DNA of 6,751 bases from Campylobacteraceae bacterium (GTDB taxonomy: Bacteria > Campylobacterota > Campylobacteria > Campylobacterales > Sulfurovaceae), in contig JALUKJ010000418.1 of assembly GCA_027056615.1 (NCBI GenBank), forward strand, positions 1 to 6,751, written 5' to 3'. The stretch's first letter is position 1, and each line of letters begins with the position of its first letter. The notes under the pieces are model-generated. The model was not told the DNA's origin. It worked only from the letters and a program-made list of their open reading frames with translations, and searched no databases. The position numbers and the translations under genes are program-made. Of the stretch, positions 1-6,279 are shown piece after piece.

Positions 1-26
1 TCATAATAGTTTTAATTTATACAAAT

Positions 27-31
27 GGAGG
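27..31 (+). promoter_or_regulatory. Shine-Dalgarno that sets a GTG start for the TolC gene
   Basis: GGAGG is followed by a 5-nt spacer (TTAAA) and a GTG at 37-39. The in-frame ATG at 25 overlaps this motif, and the visible upstream bases are only A/T-rich with no Shine-Dalgarno. Starting at 37 also gives a cleaner signal peptide. The GTG is therefore preferred over the ATG at 25 and over a later in-frame ATG at 52. Confidence 0.65.
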
Positions 32-36
32 TTAAA

Positions 37-1473
37 GTGTTTTCTAAAATAATGACAACCCTACTTGTATCTGTTATCTGTACACAATTAATAGAGGCAA
101 AGGAACTTACTAATTTGTCACTAGAGAGTGCATTAAATATCATGAGAAATAATAACTTAGAGTTAAAAATCTCAAAATTTAATGAACAGATGAAGATTCA
201 AGAGGAAAAAATGGCCAAGGGCTATAACTATGGTCAATTAAATCTAAAGATACAAGCTCTTCGCTCTAATGATGCAGGTAATGTTTTTGGATTTAAAGTA
301 AAAAGTAGAGAAGCCTCTTTTCGTGATTTTGGTTTTTCTGACTTTATGGGAGCAATTGGTCAAGGTGCACAACAGGCCAATGGTGATTTTGGAGCTTTTT
401 CTCAAGGTTTAGCACAACAAGGAGGAGATATTCTTGGGATAGAACCTAAAGATTTAAACTATCCAGATGCTAGAAATCATGTTCAAACTACACTTACATA
501 TCAAGTCCCTCTCTATACAGGTGGGAAACTAGACCAATACAGTAAAATCACCAAAGCTCTTACATATATGAGTCAATTAGATACAGAGAAGCTCTTAAAT
601 GAAAAGGTATTTCAAACTAAAAAGACCTTTTATGATATTTCACTTATTGAACAATATATTGAAAAATTGAGTAGTATTGTAAGTAATATTGATAGACTAG
701 AAGAGATTGTAGGGAGTATGAAAGAAGAGGGATATGCTAAAGATATTGATAAACTTGAAGTACAGGCTAGAAAAGCAGAAGCACAAAGCATGTTAAGTCA
801 AGCTACTTACAACAGAGAGTTAGCTTACCAATATCTCTCTTTTTTACTCAATGAGACAGTTCGTTCTATTCAACCACTCAATAACTTAGCACCACTTCCA
901 ACATTTACAGAAGATGAGATTGTTCAAAATAATCTTGATATTCAAAAAGCACAACTTGGTCTAAAAGTTACTGATATGGCAATTAAAGTAGAAAAGTCTA
1001 AGTTTTTACCAACAGTTGGTGCTTTTGGAGAGTATGGTTCTGCTGACAACTCTGCATTTAATAGATTTTTTGAAAAAGATTTCTATACCGTTGGAGTACA
1101 ACTAGAGTGGAATATCTTTAATGGTGAAATTGATAAAGAGAGTCTTGAAAAAGCAAAAATTAAAAATATGCAAGTTCAAGAGCAAGTAGAGTTGGCAAAA
1201 GCTGGTATAACTCTACAGATTAAAAAGCTTATGACCAATATCAAAAGTAAAAGTGCTGAAATTGAAAGTTTAGAGACACAGTATGAATTTGCTGAAAAAG
1301 TCTATGAGAACTATGAAGGACGTTACCAAGAGGGTATCGCTTCAATTACTGATGTACTTATTAAGCAATCAAAAGAGCTAGAAGTACTCTTAAAACTACT
1401 TACAGCAAAAAATGATAGAAATGCAAAAGTATTTGAGTTAACAAGTGTTTTAAATAAAGGAGAAAATTCATGA
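37..1473 (+). CDS. TolC-family outer-membrane efflux channel protein
   Basis: This is the outer-membrane channel and periplasmic tunnel of a tripartite efflux system. With the GTG start it is 478 aa, a normal TolC-family length. Residues 1-21 form a Sec signal peptide (K4, hydrophobic 5-19, likely cleavage after IEA21). The typical opening of the mature domain (SLESALNIMRNNNLEL) follows. Two family landmarks mark the strands of the two structural repeats: VPLYTGGKL at 157-165 and VGVQLEWNIFNGE at 352-364. Each is followed by a long heptad-rich, Lys/Glu-rich helical stretch (about 172-260 and 370-450), as expected for the alpha-barrel. Between them and the N-terminus is a Gly/Gln/Phe-rich insert (about residues 95-135) with a small internal duplication. 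Cys15 is not in a lipobox, so lipidation is unlikely. The stop overlaps the next start as ATGA, tying it to the adaptor gene. Family assignment is secure; the exact start is inferred. If translation began at ATG 25 the protein would be 482 aa. Confidence 0.93.
   Translation: MFSKIMTTLLVSVICTQLIEAKELTNLSLESALNIMRNNNLELKISKFNEQMKIQEEKMAKGYNYGQLNLKIQALRSNDAGNVFGFKVKSREASFRDFGFSDFMGAIGQGAQQANGDFGAFSQGLAQQGGDILGIEPKDLNYPDARNHVQTTLTYQVPLYTGGKLDQYSKITKALTYMSQLDTEKLLNEKVFQTKKTFYDISLIEQYIEKLSSIVSNIDRLEEIVGSMKEEGYAKDIDKLEVQARKAEAQSMLSQATYNRELAYQYLSFLLNETVRSIQPLNNLAPLPTFTEDEIVQNNLDIQKAQLGLKVTDMAIKVEKSKFLPTVGAFGEYGSADNSAFNRFFEKDFYTVGVQLEWNIFNGEIDKESLEKAKIKNMQVQEQVELAKAGITLQIKKLMTNIKSKSAEIESLETQYEFAEKVYENYEGRYQEGIASITDVLIKQSKELEVLLKLLTAKNDRNAKVFELTSVLNKGENS
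346..429 (+). repeat. imperfect tandem duplication (2 x 42 nt) inside the TolC gene
   Basis: Two adjacent 14-codon units, 346-387 and 388-429, encode MGAIGQGAQQANGD and FGAFSQGLAQQGGD. They share G-A, Q-G, Q and G-D at matching positions, 7 of the 13 residues after the first. The unit lies in the Gly/Gln-rich insert before the first TolC beta-strand region. The similarity is partial, so this may be an old duplication or merely low-complexity composition. Confidence 0.45.
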
Positions 1474-2267
1474 AAAGATTATTAACCGTTGGGCTATTAT
1501 TAGCTATGAGTTCATTAAGTGCTATTGAACTTGAGTTAAGTGGAGCAGTACAATCAGATAACCAAAAGATGATTACGAGTCGATATATGGGTATTGTTAA
1601 AAAGATGTTGGTCTCAGAGGGAGATATTGTAAAAAAAGGTCAACTTCTTTATCAAATAGATTCTAAAGAGATAGATTCTAAAAAAGAGCAGGTCAACTTA
1701 GCTATCTCACAAGCTCAACTTGCCCTTCAAATGAATAAAAATCAATACTCAAATATTCTTTTAAATCTTGGACGATACAAAAGGCTTTTTAAAAAAGGGA
1801 TGGTCTCCAAATATGAATTAGAGAATCTTGAACTTAATGCTAAAAATATGAGAGATATGGTTTCTATATCGTCTAAACAAGTTTCCCAAGCAAGAGCGAT
1901 GAAAAAAGAGGTACTTAACCAATACAACTACCTTAAGTTAAAAGCACCTAACGATGGTGTAATTATTGCTAAAAAACTTAATGTAGGAGAGATGGCAATT
2001 CCAGGAATGCCTGGTGTTATTTTAACTGACCTTTCTAAACTTAGTGTTATAGTAGAGATTGCAGAAAATGATATTAAATATATTAACCCTAAAGAGCAAG
2101 TTCAACTAGAAATTCCATCTGTAGGATTTAAATCAACAGGAACCATTGCCTCTATTATCCCTAGTTCTAATCCTATGACACATAAATTTAAAATGAAAAT
2201 TAAATTTAACAAAAAGGGTAAATCTATATACCCAGGGATGTATGCAAAAGTACATATTAAAGGCTAG
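1470..2267 (+). CDS. RND efflux periplasmic adaptor (membrane fusion protein), short form
   Basis: The adaptor bridges the RND pump and the TolC channel across the periplasm. It is 265 aa. Residues 1-18 are a signal peptide ending SLSA18, with no lipobox Cys, so it is probably a soluble or peripherally attached periplasmic protein. The first half of the biotinyl-lipoyl domain is seen around residues 37-64 (SEGDIVKKGQLL at 49-60). A coiled-coil hairpin rich in Lys/Glu/Gln/Leu runs from about 66 to 155. The second lipoyl half follows (LKAPNDGVI, APNDG at 159-163, then NVGEMAIPGMPG), and a beta-barrel domain fills about 188-265. It stops where AcrA-type adaptors would continue into a membrane-proximal domain, so it is well short of the roughly 400-aa AcrA size. 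The ATG overlaps the TolC stop, and an AAAGGAG at 1456-1462 sits 7 nt upstream. Substrate is unknown. Assignment to the HlyD/AcrA adaptor superfamily is firm. Confidence 0.92.
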   Translation: MKRLLTVGLLLAMSSLSAIELELSGAVQSDNQKMITSRYMGIVKKMLVSEGDIVKKGQLLYQIDSKEIDSKKEQVNLAISQAQLALQMNKNQYSNILLNLGRYKRLFKKGMVSKYELENLELNAKNMRDMVSISSKQVSQARAMKKEVLNQYNYLKLKAPNDGVIIAKKLNVGEMAIPGMPGVILTDLSKLSVIVEIAENDIKYINPKEQVQLEIPSVGFKSTGTIASIIPSSNPMTHKFKMKIKFNKKGKSIYPGMYAKVHIKG

Positions 2268-2269
2268 TT

Positions 2270-3973
2270 ATGGGTCAAAATAGAAATGAACCTTATGTTG
2301 TAAAAGATATTGCAGGTAAGTTAGGTCAAGGATTTTTACGCAATCCTTTAACGGCTGTTTTAGGAATTGTTATTTTAGCACTAGGGTGGATTGCACTAAC
2401 AACCATGCCAAGAGAGGAAGACCCTCAGATTGCTATTTCAGGTGGTGGAATTATTGTTGCTATGCCTGGGGCTACTCCTTTGGAAGTTGAAAATATTATC
2501 TCGAAACCATTAGAGAAGAAACTTCGAGAGATTCAAGGAATTCAACATGTCTATAGTATCTCTCAAAACAATGTAGGTATTGTTAATGTTATGTATTACA
2601 TTGGAGAAAACAGAGAAGACTCTAACCTAAAACTTTACGACAAAGTGATGCAAAATATGGATGAGATGCCAAAAGGAGTTATGCAACCACTTATTAAACC
2701 TTTTGATATTGATATTGATGTTCCTATTCTTACCTTTGCTTTTTATCAAACACCTGACTCAAAACTATCTCTTGTTCAATTCAATGAGAAACTTCGTGAT
2801 TTACGATATAAAATAAATGGTATTCCAAATGTAGCAAAAACTACCCTCTATGGTGACCATAAAGAGCAATTTAATGTTGAAGTTGACATGGGGAAACTCT
2901 CTGCTTACCACCTCTCTATGGGGCAAATTATGCAAGCTATAAAACAACTCGCTGTCAACGTTCCTGAAGTTAAAGGAAAAACCAAAGATAAAAAAATTGT
3001 TATGTTTGGTGTCTCTAATGCTATTAATGGCATAGAAGATATAAAAAGAACTATGGTAGCCAACTATATGGGTTCACCAATCTATTTAAGAGATGTTGCA
3101 AAAGTTAGTAATGGCATAGATAAACAAAATTTTCAAAATGTAGATTTTATCTTTAGAGCTAACAATGATAAATCTCAACCCTTCTCAAAAACAATACCAC
3201 AAGTTACCTTGGCTGTCTCTAAACTAGCAGGAACAAATGCTGTTTTTGTTGCTAAAGATGTCCTGAAGATGGTAGAAGAACATAAAGAAGAGTTTAAAAA
3301 ACTAGGTATAGAGTATACAGAAACACGAAATTATGGAGAACGAGCTAATCATGCTGTTGATGAGTTGATGCACCACTTGATTATTACTATTCTCATTATT
3401 GCTATTATGTTAGTCTTTGCTTTGGGTTGGAGAGAGTCTCTTATTGTTACATTCTCTGTTCCTGCTATTTTAGCAATAACACTCTTTATTGCATATATGA
3501 CGGGGCAAACTATAAATAGAATTACTCTATTTGCGTTCTTGCTCTCATTGGGTCTCTTGGTTGATGCGGCAATTATTGTAATTGAGAATATTCACCGACA
3601 TTTACATTCAGAAGGTGCTGATAAACGAGAGATGGGTGAAATTTTAATAGAAGCTACTGATGAAGTAGGCGCCCCTACTAACATTGCAACTCTTGCAATT
3701 ATTATGACTATGGTTCCTATGGCATTTGTTGGAGGTATGATGGGGTCATTTATGAAACCTATTCCTTACAATGTACCTGTGGCACTATTTGCTTCATTAG
3801 TTGTTGCCTATATCTTTACACCTTACTTAAGTTTAAAACTTCTTAAAAAGCCAAAAGCTAATGAACATTATGACATGGAGAACAATCCTTATGGTATTTG
3901 TGAGCCATGTTTAAATGATGAGGATAAAGATGAAGATAAGAACAACGAATCTAACAAAAAAGGGGAGAAGTAG
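2270..3973 (+). CDS. RND efflux pump, N-terminal half (TM1-TM6), split protein
   Basis: This is the first half of a proton-driven inner-membrane RND exporter. The 567 residues comprise TM1 (27-46), the family signature PREEDPQI (47-54), a periplasmic porter/docking loop (about 47-367), then TM2 (about 368-388), TM3 (about 390-410), TM4 (about 420-441), TM5 (about 472-495) and TM6 (about 501-525). TM4 carries GLLVDAAIIVIEN; D432 corresponds to one of the two proton-relay aspartates of AcrB (VDDAIVVVEN), while the second is Ala433. The heavy-metal CzcA-type motif (VDGAVVMVEN) is absent, so this belongs with the hydrophobe/amphiphile-like pumps that have PREE-type N-termini. After TM6 comes a cytoplasmic charged tail of about 40 residues with C544-E-P-C547 followed by a run of Asp/Glu/Lys. 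A full RND pump has about 1000-1100 residues; this gene ends exactly at the midpoint. It starts 2 nt after the adaptor stop, with a modest AAAGG at 2259-2263. The substrate cannot be inferred. Confidence 0.93.
   Translation: MGQNRNEPYVVKDIAGKLGQGFLRNPLTAVLGIVILALGWIALTTMPREEDPQIAISGGGIIVAMPGATPLEVENIISKPLEKKLREIQGIQHVYSISQNNVGIVNVMYYIGENREDSNLKLYDKVMQNMDEMPKGVMQPLIKPFDIDIDVPILTFAFYQTPDSKLSLVQFNEKLRDLRYKINGIPNVAKTTLYGDHKEQFNVEVDMGKLSAYHLSMGQIMQAIKQLAVNVPEVKGKTKDKKIVMFGVSNAINGIEDIKRTMVANYMGSPIYLRDVAKVSNGIDKQNFQNVDFIFRANNDKSQPFSKTIPQVTLAVSKLAGTNAVFVAKDVLKMVEEHKEEFKKLGIEYTETRNYGERANHAVDELMHHLIITILIIAIMLVFALGWRESLIVTFSVPAILAITLFIAYMTGQTINRITLFAFLLSLGLLVDAAIIVIENIHRHLHSEGADKREMGEILIEATDEVGAPTNIATLAIIMTMVPMAFVGGMMGSFMKPIPYNVPVALFASLVVAYIFTPYLSLKLLKKPKANEHYDMENNPYGICEPCLNDEDKDEDKNNESNKKGEK
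3961..3967 (+). promoter_or_regulatory. strong Shine-Dalgarno for the second pump half
   Basis: AGGGGAG lies within the last codons of the first pump half, with a 6-nt spacer (3968-3973, including the TAG stop) to the ATG at 3974. This is one of the best ribosome-binding sites in the window. It argues that the second half is translated from its own start by terminating or re-initiating ribosomes, and is not an accidental fragment left by a nonsense mutation. Confidence 0.75.
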
Positions 3974-5665
3974 ATGAAAAAACTTGAAAATTTTGTCTTT
4001 TGGATTTTACAATCAAAATTTAGAAAAGCAATGATCATTATACTTACTATTATAGCTTTTTTTGCTTCTCTGCTTATGTTTCCAACAAAAGCAGTAAAAG
4101 CAAGAATGCTTCCAGGAAAAAGTGCAACAACCTACTCTGTTTATGTTGACACACCAACAGGTAGTTCAATTGAGCAGACTAAAAAAGTGACTACATGTGT
4201 TACAGATATTTTAAGAAAAGAGAAAGAGATTCTAAATATGTCTACTTTCTATGGACAGGGTATTCCTCTTGACTATGCAGGATTAGTTAAAGGTTCAGCC
4301 ATGAAACGAACTGAAAATGTTGCAGAGATTTCAGTTAACCTAACTCCTATTCATGAAAGAGAAGAGCCATCTTTTCTTATGACAAGTCGTCTTCGTCCAA
4401 TTATAAAAAGTAGTTGTGAATCTATTATTCCAGGTACAACAATTAGGATGATAGAACAACCAGCAGGTCCTCCTACACTTGCCTCTATTGTACTAGAAGT
4501 TCATGGAGACAATCTTAAACATATACGTAAACTATCTGTTGAAGTAGCAAATATTTTAGCCAATACAAAAAATTTAGTTGATGTTGATGTTATGGCTGAT
4601 GATATTTACAAAAAGTATAAACTTATTCCTGATATTGAGAAGATTGCACGTTCAGGTTTAGGTATTGAACAGGTTAACAATATTCTCTATTTAGCATTTG
4701 AGGGAATGGCAATTGCAACAAAAAACTCAGCTAATAGCTCTGTTCAAATTCCTATCTTTCTAGTCTTAAGTGATAAGACAAAAGAGTTAAGTAACCAAAG
4801 TGCCGATGCAATTCGTTCTAAACTCACTTCGCTCAATCTTATGAACAAAAAAGGTATGATGGTTCCTCTTACAGAAGTTGTAAATATTGTACAAGTTGAT
4901 TCAAATCCTAGCATTATGCATAAAGATTTAGAACGCACTATTAATGTTACGGCAGAGACTGACAATGTCTCTCAGGTCTACCCTCTTTTAGATGCTCGTG
5001 AAAAGATGATGGAGTACTTTAAAAAAGACTACAATGTAGAGACAGCTCCTTTTTCAACATATATGTTTGACCTTATCTTAACAGATAAAAAAACAGGTGA
5101 AAAGTTTCTACTTCGTTGGGATGGAGAGATGAAAGTTACTTTGGATACCTTTAGAGACTTAGGTGCTGCCTTTATTGCTGCATTGGTACTTATCTTCTTC
5201 TTATTGGTTATCTACTACAAAAGCTTTGCTCTTAGTGGTATTATTTTAGGAGGTTCATTCTTATCACTTATTGGAGTAATTGTAGGTCACTGGGTAGCAG
5301 ACCAAGTAACAGTAAATACATTCTTCTTAACAGCAACATCACTTATTGGATTTATTGCTCTTATGGGAATAAGTTCTAGAAACTCTCTACTACTTATTGA
5401 CTTTGCAATGGGTCTAATTAATGAAGAAGGAATGGAGAAAAAAAGAGCTATTGCTCATGCCTCGGCAACAAGAGCTACACCTATCTTTTTAACAGCTATC
5501 GCAATTATCTTAGGTTCTGCCCTACTCGCTAGTGACCCTATCTTTGGTGGTCTTGGAGTTGCACTTATCTCTGGTACAGTAGCTGCTGTATTTGTTTCAC
5601 TTCTTTTTGTTCCTGTCTTAATGGACAATGCAAGTGCTTTAGTAAAAGGGAAAGAAGAGCAGTAA
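3974..5665 (+). CDS. RND efflux pump, C-terminal half (TM7-TM12), split protein
   Basis: This is the second half of the pump begun by the preceding gene, 563 aa. TM7 spans about 19-36, followed by the family-typical AVKARMLPGKS (40-50). The large second periplasmic loop (about 37-395) includes the PAGPP motif (163-167) and ends with RWDGEMKVTLDTFRDLG before TM8. TM8 is about 396-415, TM9 418-438, TM10 449-476, TM11 about 503-520 and TM12 about 527-549. TM10 contains GISSRNSLLLIDF; R469 sits where AcrB has the proton-relay Lys940. The motif ATRATPIFLTA (498-508) before TM11 matches the RND consensus. Both halves are complete relative to fused relatives, so an assembled pump would have all 12 segments. 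The gene is in the same frame as the first half, separated only by one TAG codon. By analogy with AcrB trimers the working unit may be three heterodimers, which is inference. The 3' end merges with a terminator hairpin. Confidence 0.93.
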   Translation: MKKLENFVFWILQSKFRKAMIIILTIIAFFASLLMFPTKAVKARMLPGKSATTYSVYVDTPTGSSIEQTKKVTTCVTDILRKEKEILNMSTFYGQGIPLDYAGLVKGSAMKRTENVAEISVNLTPIHEREEPSFLMTSRLRPIIKSSCESIIPGTTIRMIEQPAGPPTLASIVLEVHGDNLKHIRKLSVEVANILANTKNLVDVDVMADDIYKKYKLIPDIEKIARSGLGIEQVNNILYLAFEGMAIATKNSANSSVQIPIFLVLSDKTKELSNQSADAIRSKLTSLNLMNKKGMMVPLTEVVNIVQVDSNPSIMHKDLERTINVTAETDNVSQVYPLLDAREKMMEYFKKDYNVETAPFSTYMFDLILTDKKTGEKFLLRWDGEMKVTLDTFRDLGAAFIAALVLIFFLLVIYYKSFALSGIILGGSFLSLIGVIVGHWVADQVTVNTFFLTATSLIGFIALMGISSRNSLLLIDFAMGLINEEGMEKKRAIAHASATRATPIFLTAIAIILGSALLASDPIFGGLGVALISGTVAAVFVSLLFVPVLMDNASALVKGKEEQ

Positions 5666-5674
5666 GCTCTTTTT
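5652..5674 (+). terminator. putative intrinsic terminator enclosing the stop codon of the efflux operon
   Basis: Left arm AAGAAGAGC (5652-5660) pairs with GCTCTTTTT (5666-5674): six Watson-Crick pairs from the loop, one G-T, then two A-T. The 5-nt loop AGTAA contains the TAA stop of the second pump half. The T run partly belongs to the stem, so the U-tail is short when the full stem forms; a 6-bp stem would leave three T residues. Its place at the end of a tightly packed operon supports the call. Confidence 0.5.
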
Positions 5675-5760
5675 CCTCCCTCCATCCGTCCTCGGCAATG
5701 TCAATAAAATAAGCTCAAAAACACCTAAAAACCGTCTTTTGAAAATGAAACCTAGTGGAA
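5675..5760. other. non-coding stretch between efflux operon and TnpB relic
   Basis: No gene is visible. Bases 5675-5697 form a pyrimidine-rich, unusually GC-rich patch (CCTCCC, CCATCCGTCCTCGGC) unlike the AT-rich surroundings. From about 5701 it returns to A-rich sequence. The stretch 5732-5760 could be degraded tnpB coding sequence (Lys/Arg-rich in one frame) but is interrupted, so the left boundary of the insertion cannot be set. The distal arms CAAAA/TTTTG around 5716-5741 give only a weak hairpin. Confidence 0.4.
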
Positions 5761-5763
5761 AAT

Positions 5764-6179
5764 AGTAATGGTTATGAGAAAACAAAAGCTAAAATAGCAA
5801 AATTACACTATTTTGTTAGCCAAAAGTGAAAAGCAATTATTCATGAACTTACAGATTACTTAGTTAAAACTTTTGATAGAGTAGCTATAGAAGATTTGAA
5901 TGTAAAAGGAATGATTAAAAATCGTAAATTGGCAAAGCCATTAGTGATGTTGGTTTTGCTATGTTTAGAGAAATTTTAACATACAAGTGTAAACTTTATG
6001 GTGTGGAATTAGTGTTAGTGGATAGATTTTTTCCATCTTTAAAAACTTGCTCAAAGTGTGGCACGAAGAAAAATAATTTAAAACTAAGTGATAGAGTGTA
6101 TAATTGTAATTCTTGTAACTTAGTCATTGATAGAGACTTAAATGCAAGTATAAATATCAATGGTTGGCGACAGGTTTAG
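5764..6179 (+). pseudogene. tnpB: TnpB (RNA-guided nuclease of IS200/IS605) C-terminal remnant, disrupted
   Basis: TnpB is a transposon-encoded, guide-RNA-directed RuvC nuclease of about 370-420 aa; here only about the last 140 residues remain. Read across two lesions the translation is typical: SNGYEKTKAKIAKLHY, then KAIIHELTDYLVKTFDR, VAIEDLNVKGM, RKLAK, and from 5940 ISDVGFAMFREILTYKCK. Lesions: an in-frame TGA at 5827-5829 where family members usually carry Arg, and a 1-nt deletion around 5935-5937 that shifts the frame. The RuvC-II Glu (VAIEDL) and RuvC-III Asp (DRDLNAS) are still encoded, as is a four-Cys zinc finger (CSKC and CNSC). The RuvC-I Asp and the whole N-terminal DNA/RNA-binding part are gone. 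The last frame alone is open from ATG 5961 to TAG 6177-6179 (72 aa), but it begins mid-domain without a Shine-Dalgarno. Beyond that TAG the frame stays TnpB-like in character to 6263 except for TAG 6201, so the original protein may have been longer. Confidence 0.85.
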
Positions 6180-6238
6180 GCGACAACTAAAACGATAGTG
6201 TAGAAGTCTCGTTGGAGATTCTGTGAAGCTATAACATT

Positions 6239-6259
6239 CCTAGGTTTTCCTAGGTTTTT
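6239..6259 (+). terminator. perfect hairpin with T run at the IS right end; terminator-like
   Basis: CCTAGG (6239-6244), TTTT loop, CCTAGG (6249-6254), then TTTTT (6255-6259). Because CCTAGG is self-complementary, the two copies are both a 10-nt direct repeat (CCTAGGTTTT twice) and a 6-bp hairpin. The shape suits an intrinsic terminator. It equally suits an IS200/IS605 subterminal right-end hairpin bound by TnpA. Both roles are inferred from sequence alone; it lies 25 nt before the permease start. Confidence 0.55.
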
Positions 6260-6279
6260 ATGAACGGATAAAAACTAAA

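Larger units (their letters stand above)
5740..6260 (+). mobile_element. IS200/IS605-family element remnant (boundaries approximate)
   Basis: The segment consists of a 5'-truncated, mutated tnpB followed by about 80 nt of right-end-like sequence that finishes in a perfect hairpin with a T run (6239-6259). No tnpA (Y1 HUH transposase) and no clear left end are present, so the element cannot move by itself. It lies just after the efflux operon terminator and immediately before the ABC permease. In IS200/IS605 elements subterminal hairpins are TnpA recognition sites and the tnpB 3' end encodes a guide RNA scaffold; whether either function survives is unknown. The start coordinate is where TnpB similarity becomes arguable. 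Confidence 0.6.

Noticed and set aside
1..24. Promoter elements before the TolC gene (CATAAT at 2-7, TATACA at 18-23)
   Set aside because: CATAAT would need a -35 outside the window, and TATACA would start the transcript at or after the ribosome-binding site. Such hexamers are common in A/T-rich sequence.
1742..1927. 61-aa open frame on the minus strand inside the adaptor gene
   Set aside because: It lies opposite the coiled-coil of a well-supported gene, has no ribosome-binding site and resembles nothing recognisable.
4744..4965. 73-aa open frame on the minus strand inside the second pump half
   Set aside because: Antisense shadow of conserved RND coding sequence.
2270..5665. Heavy-metal (CzcA/CusA) RND efflux pump
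   Set aside because: The TM4 motif is VDAAIIVIEN rather than the metal-type VDGAVVMVEN, and the N-terminal PREEDPQI belongs to the other lineage.
5455..5685. 76-aa open frame on the minus strand over the end of the pump gene
   Set aside because: Mostly antisense to TM11-TM12 of the pump, with no independent support.
5961..6179. 72-aa frame as an independent small zinc-finger gene
   Set aside because: It is the in-frame tail of TnpB. Homology continues upstream in another frame, and no Shine-Dalgarno precedes its ATG.
5726..6260. 8-bp inverted repeat TAAAAACC (5726-5733) / GGTTTTTA (6253-6260) as IS terminal repeats
   Set aside because: IS200/IS605 elements do not have terminal inverted repeats, and an A-rich 8-mer match is expected by chance here.
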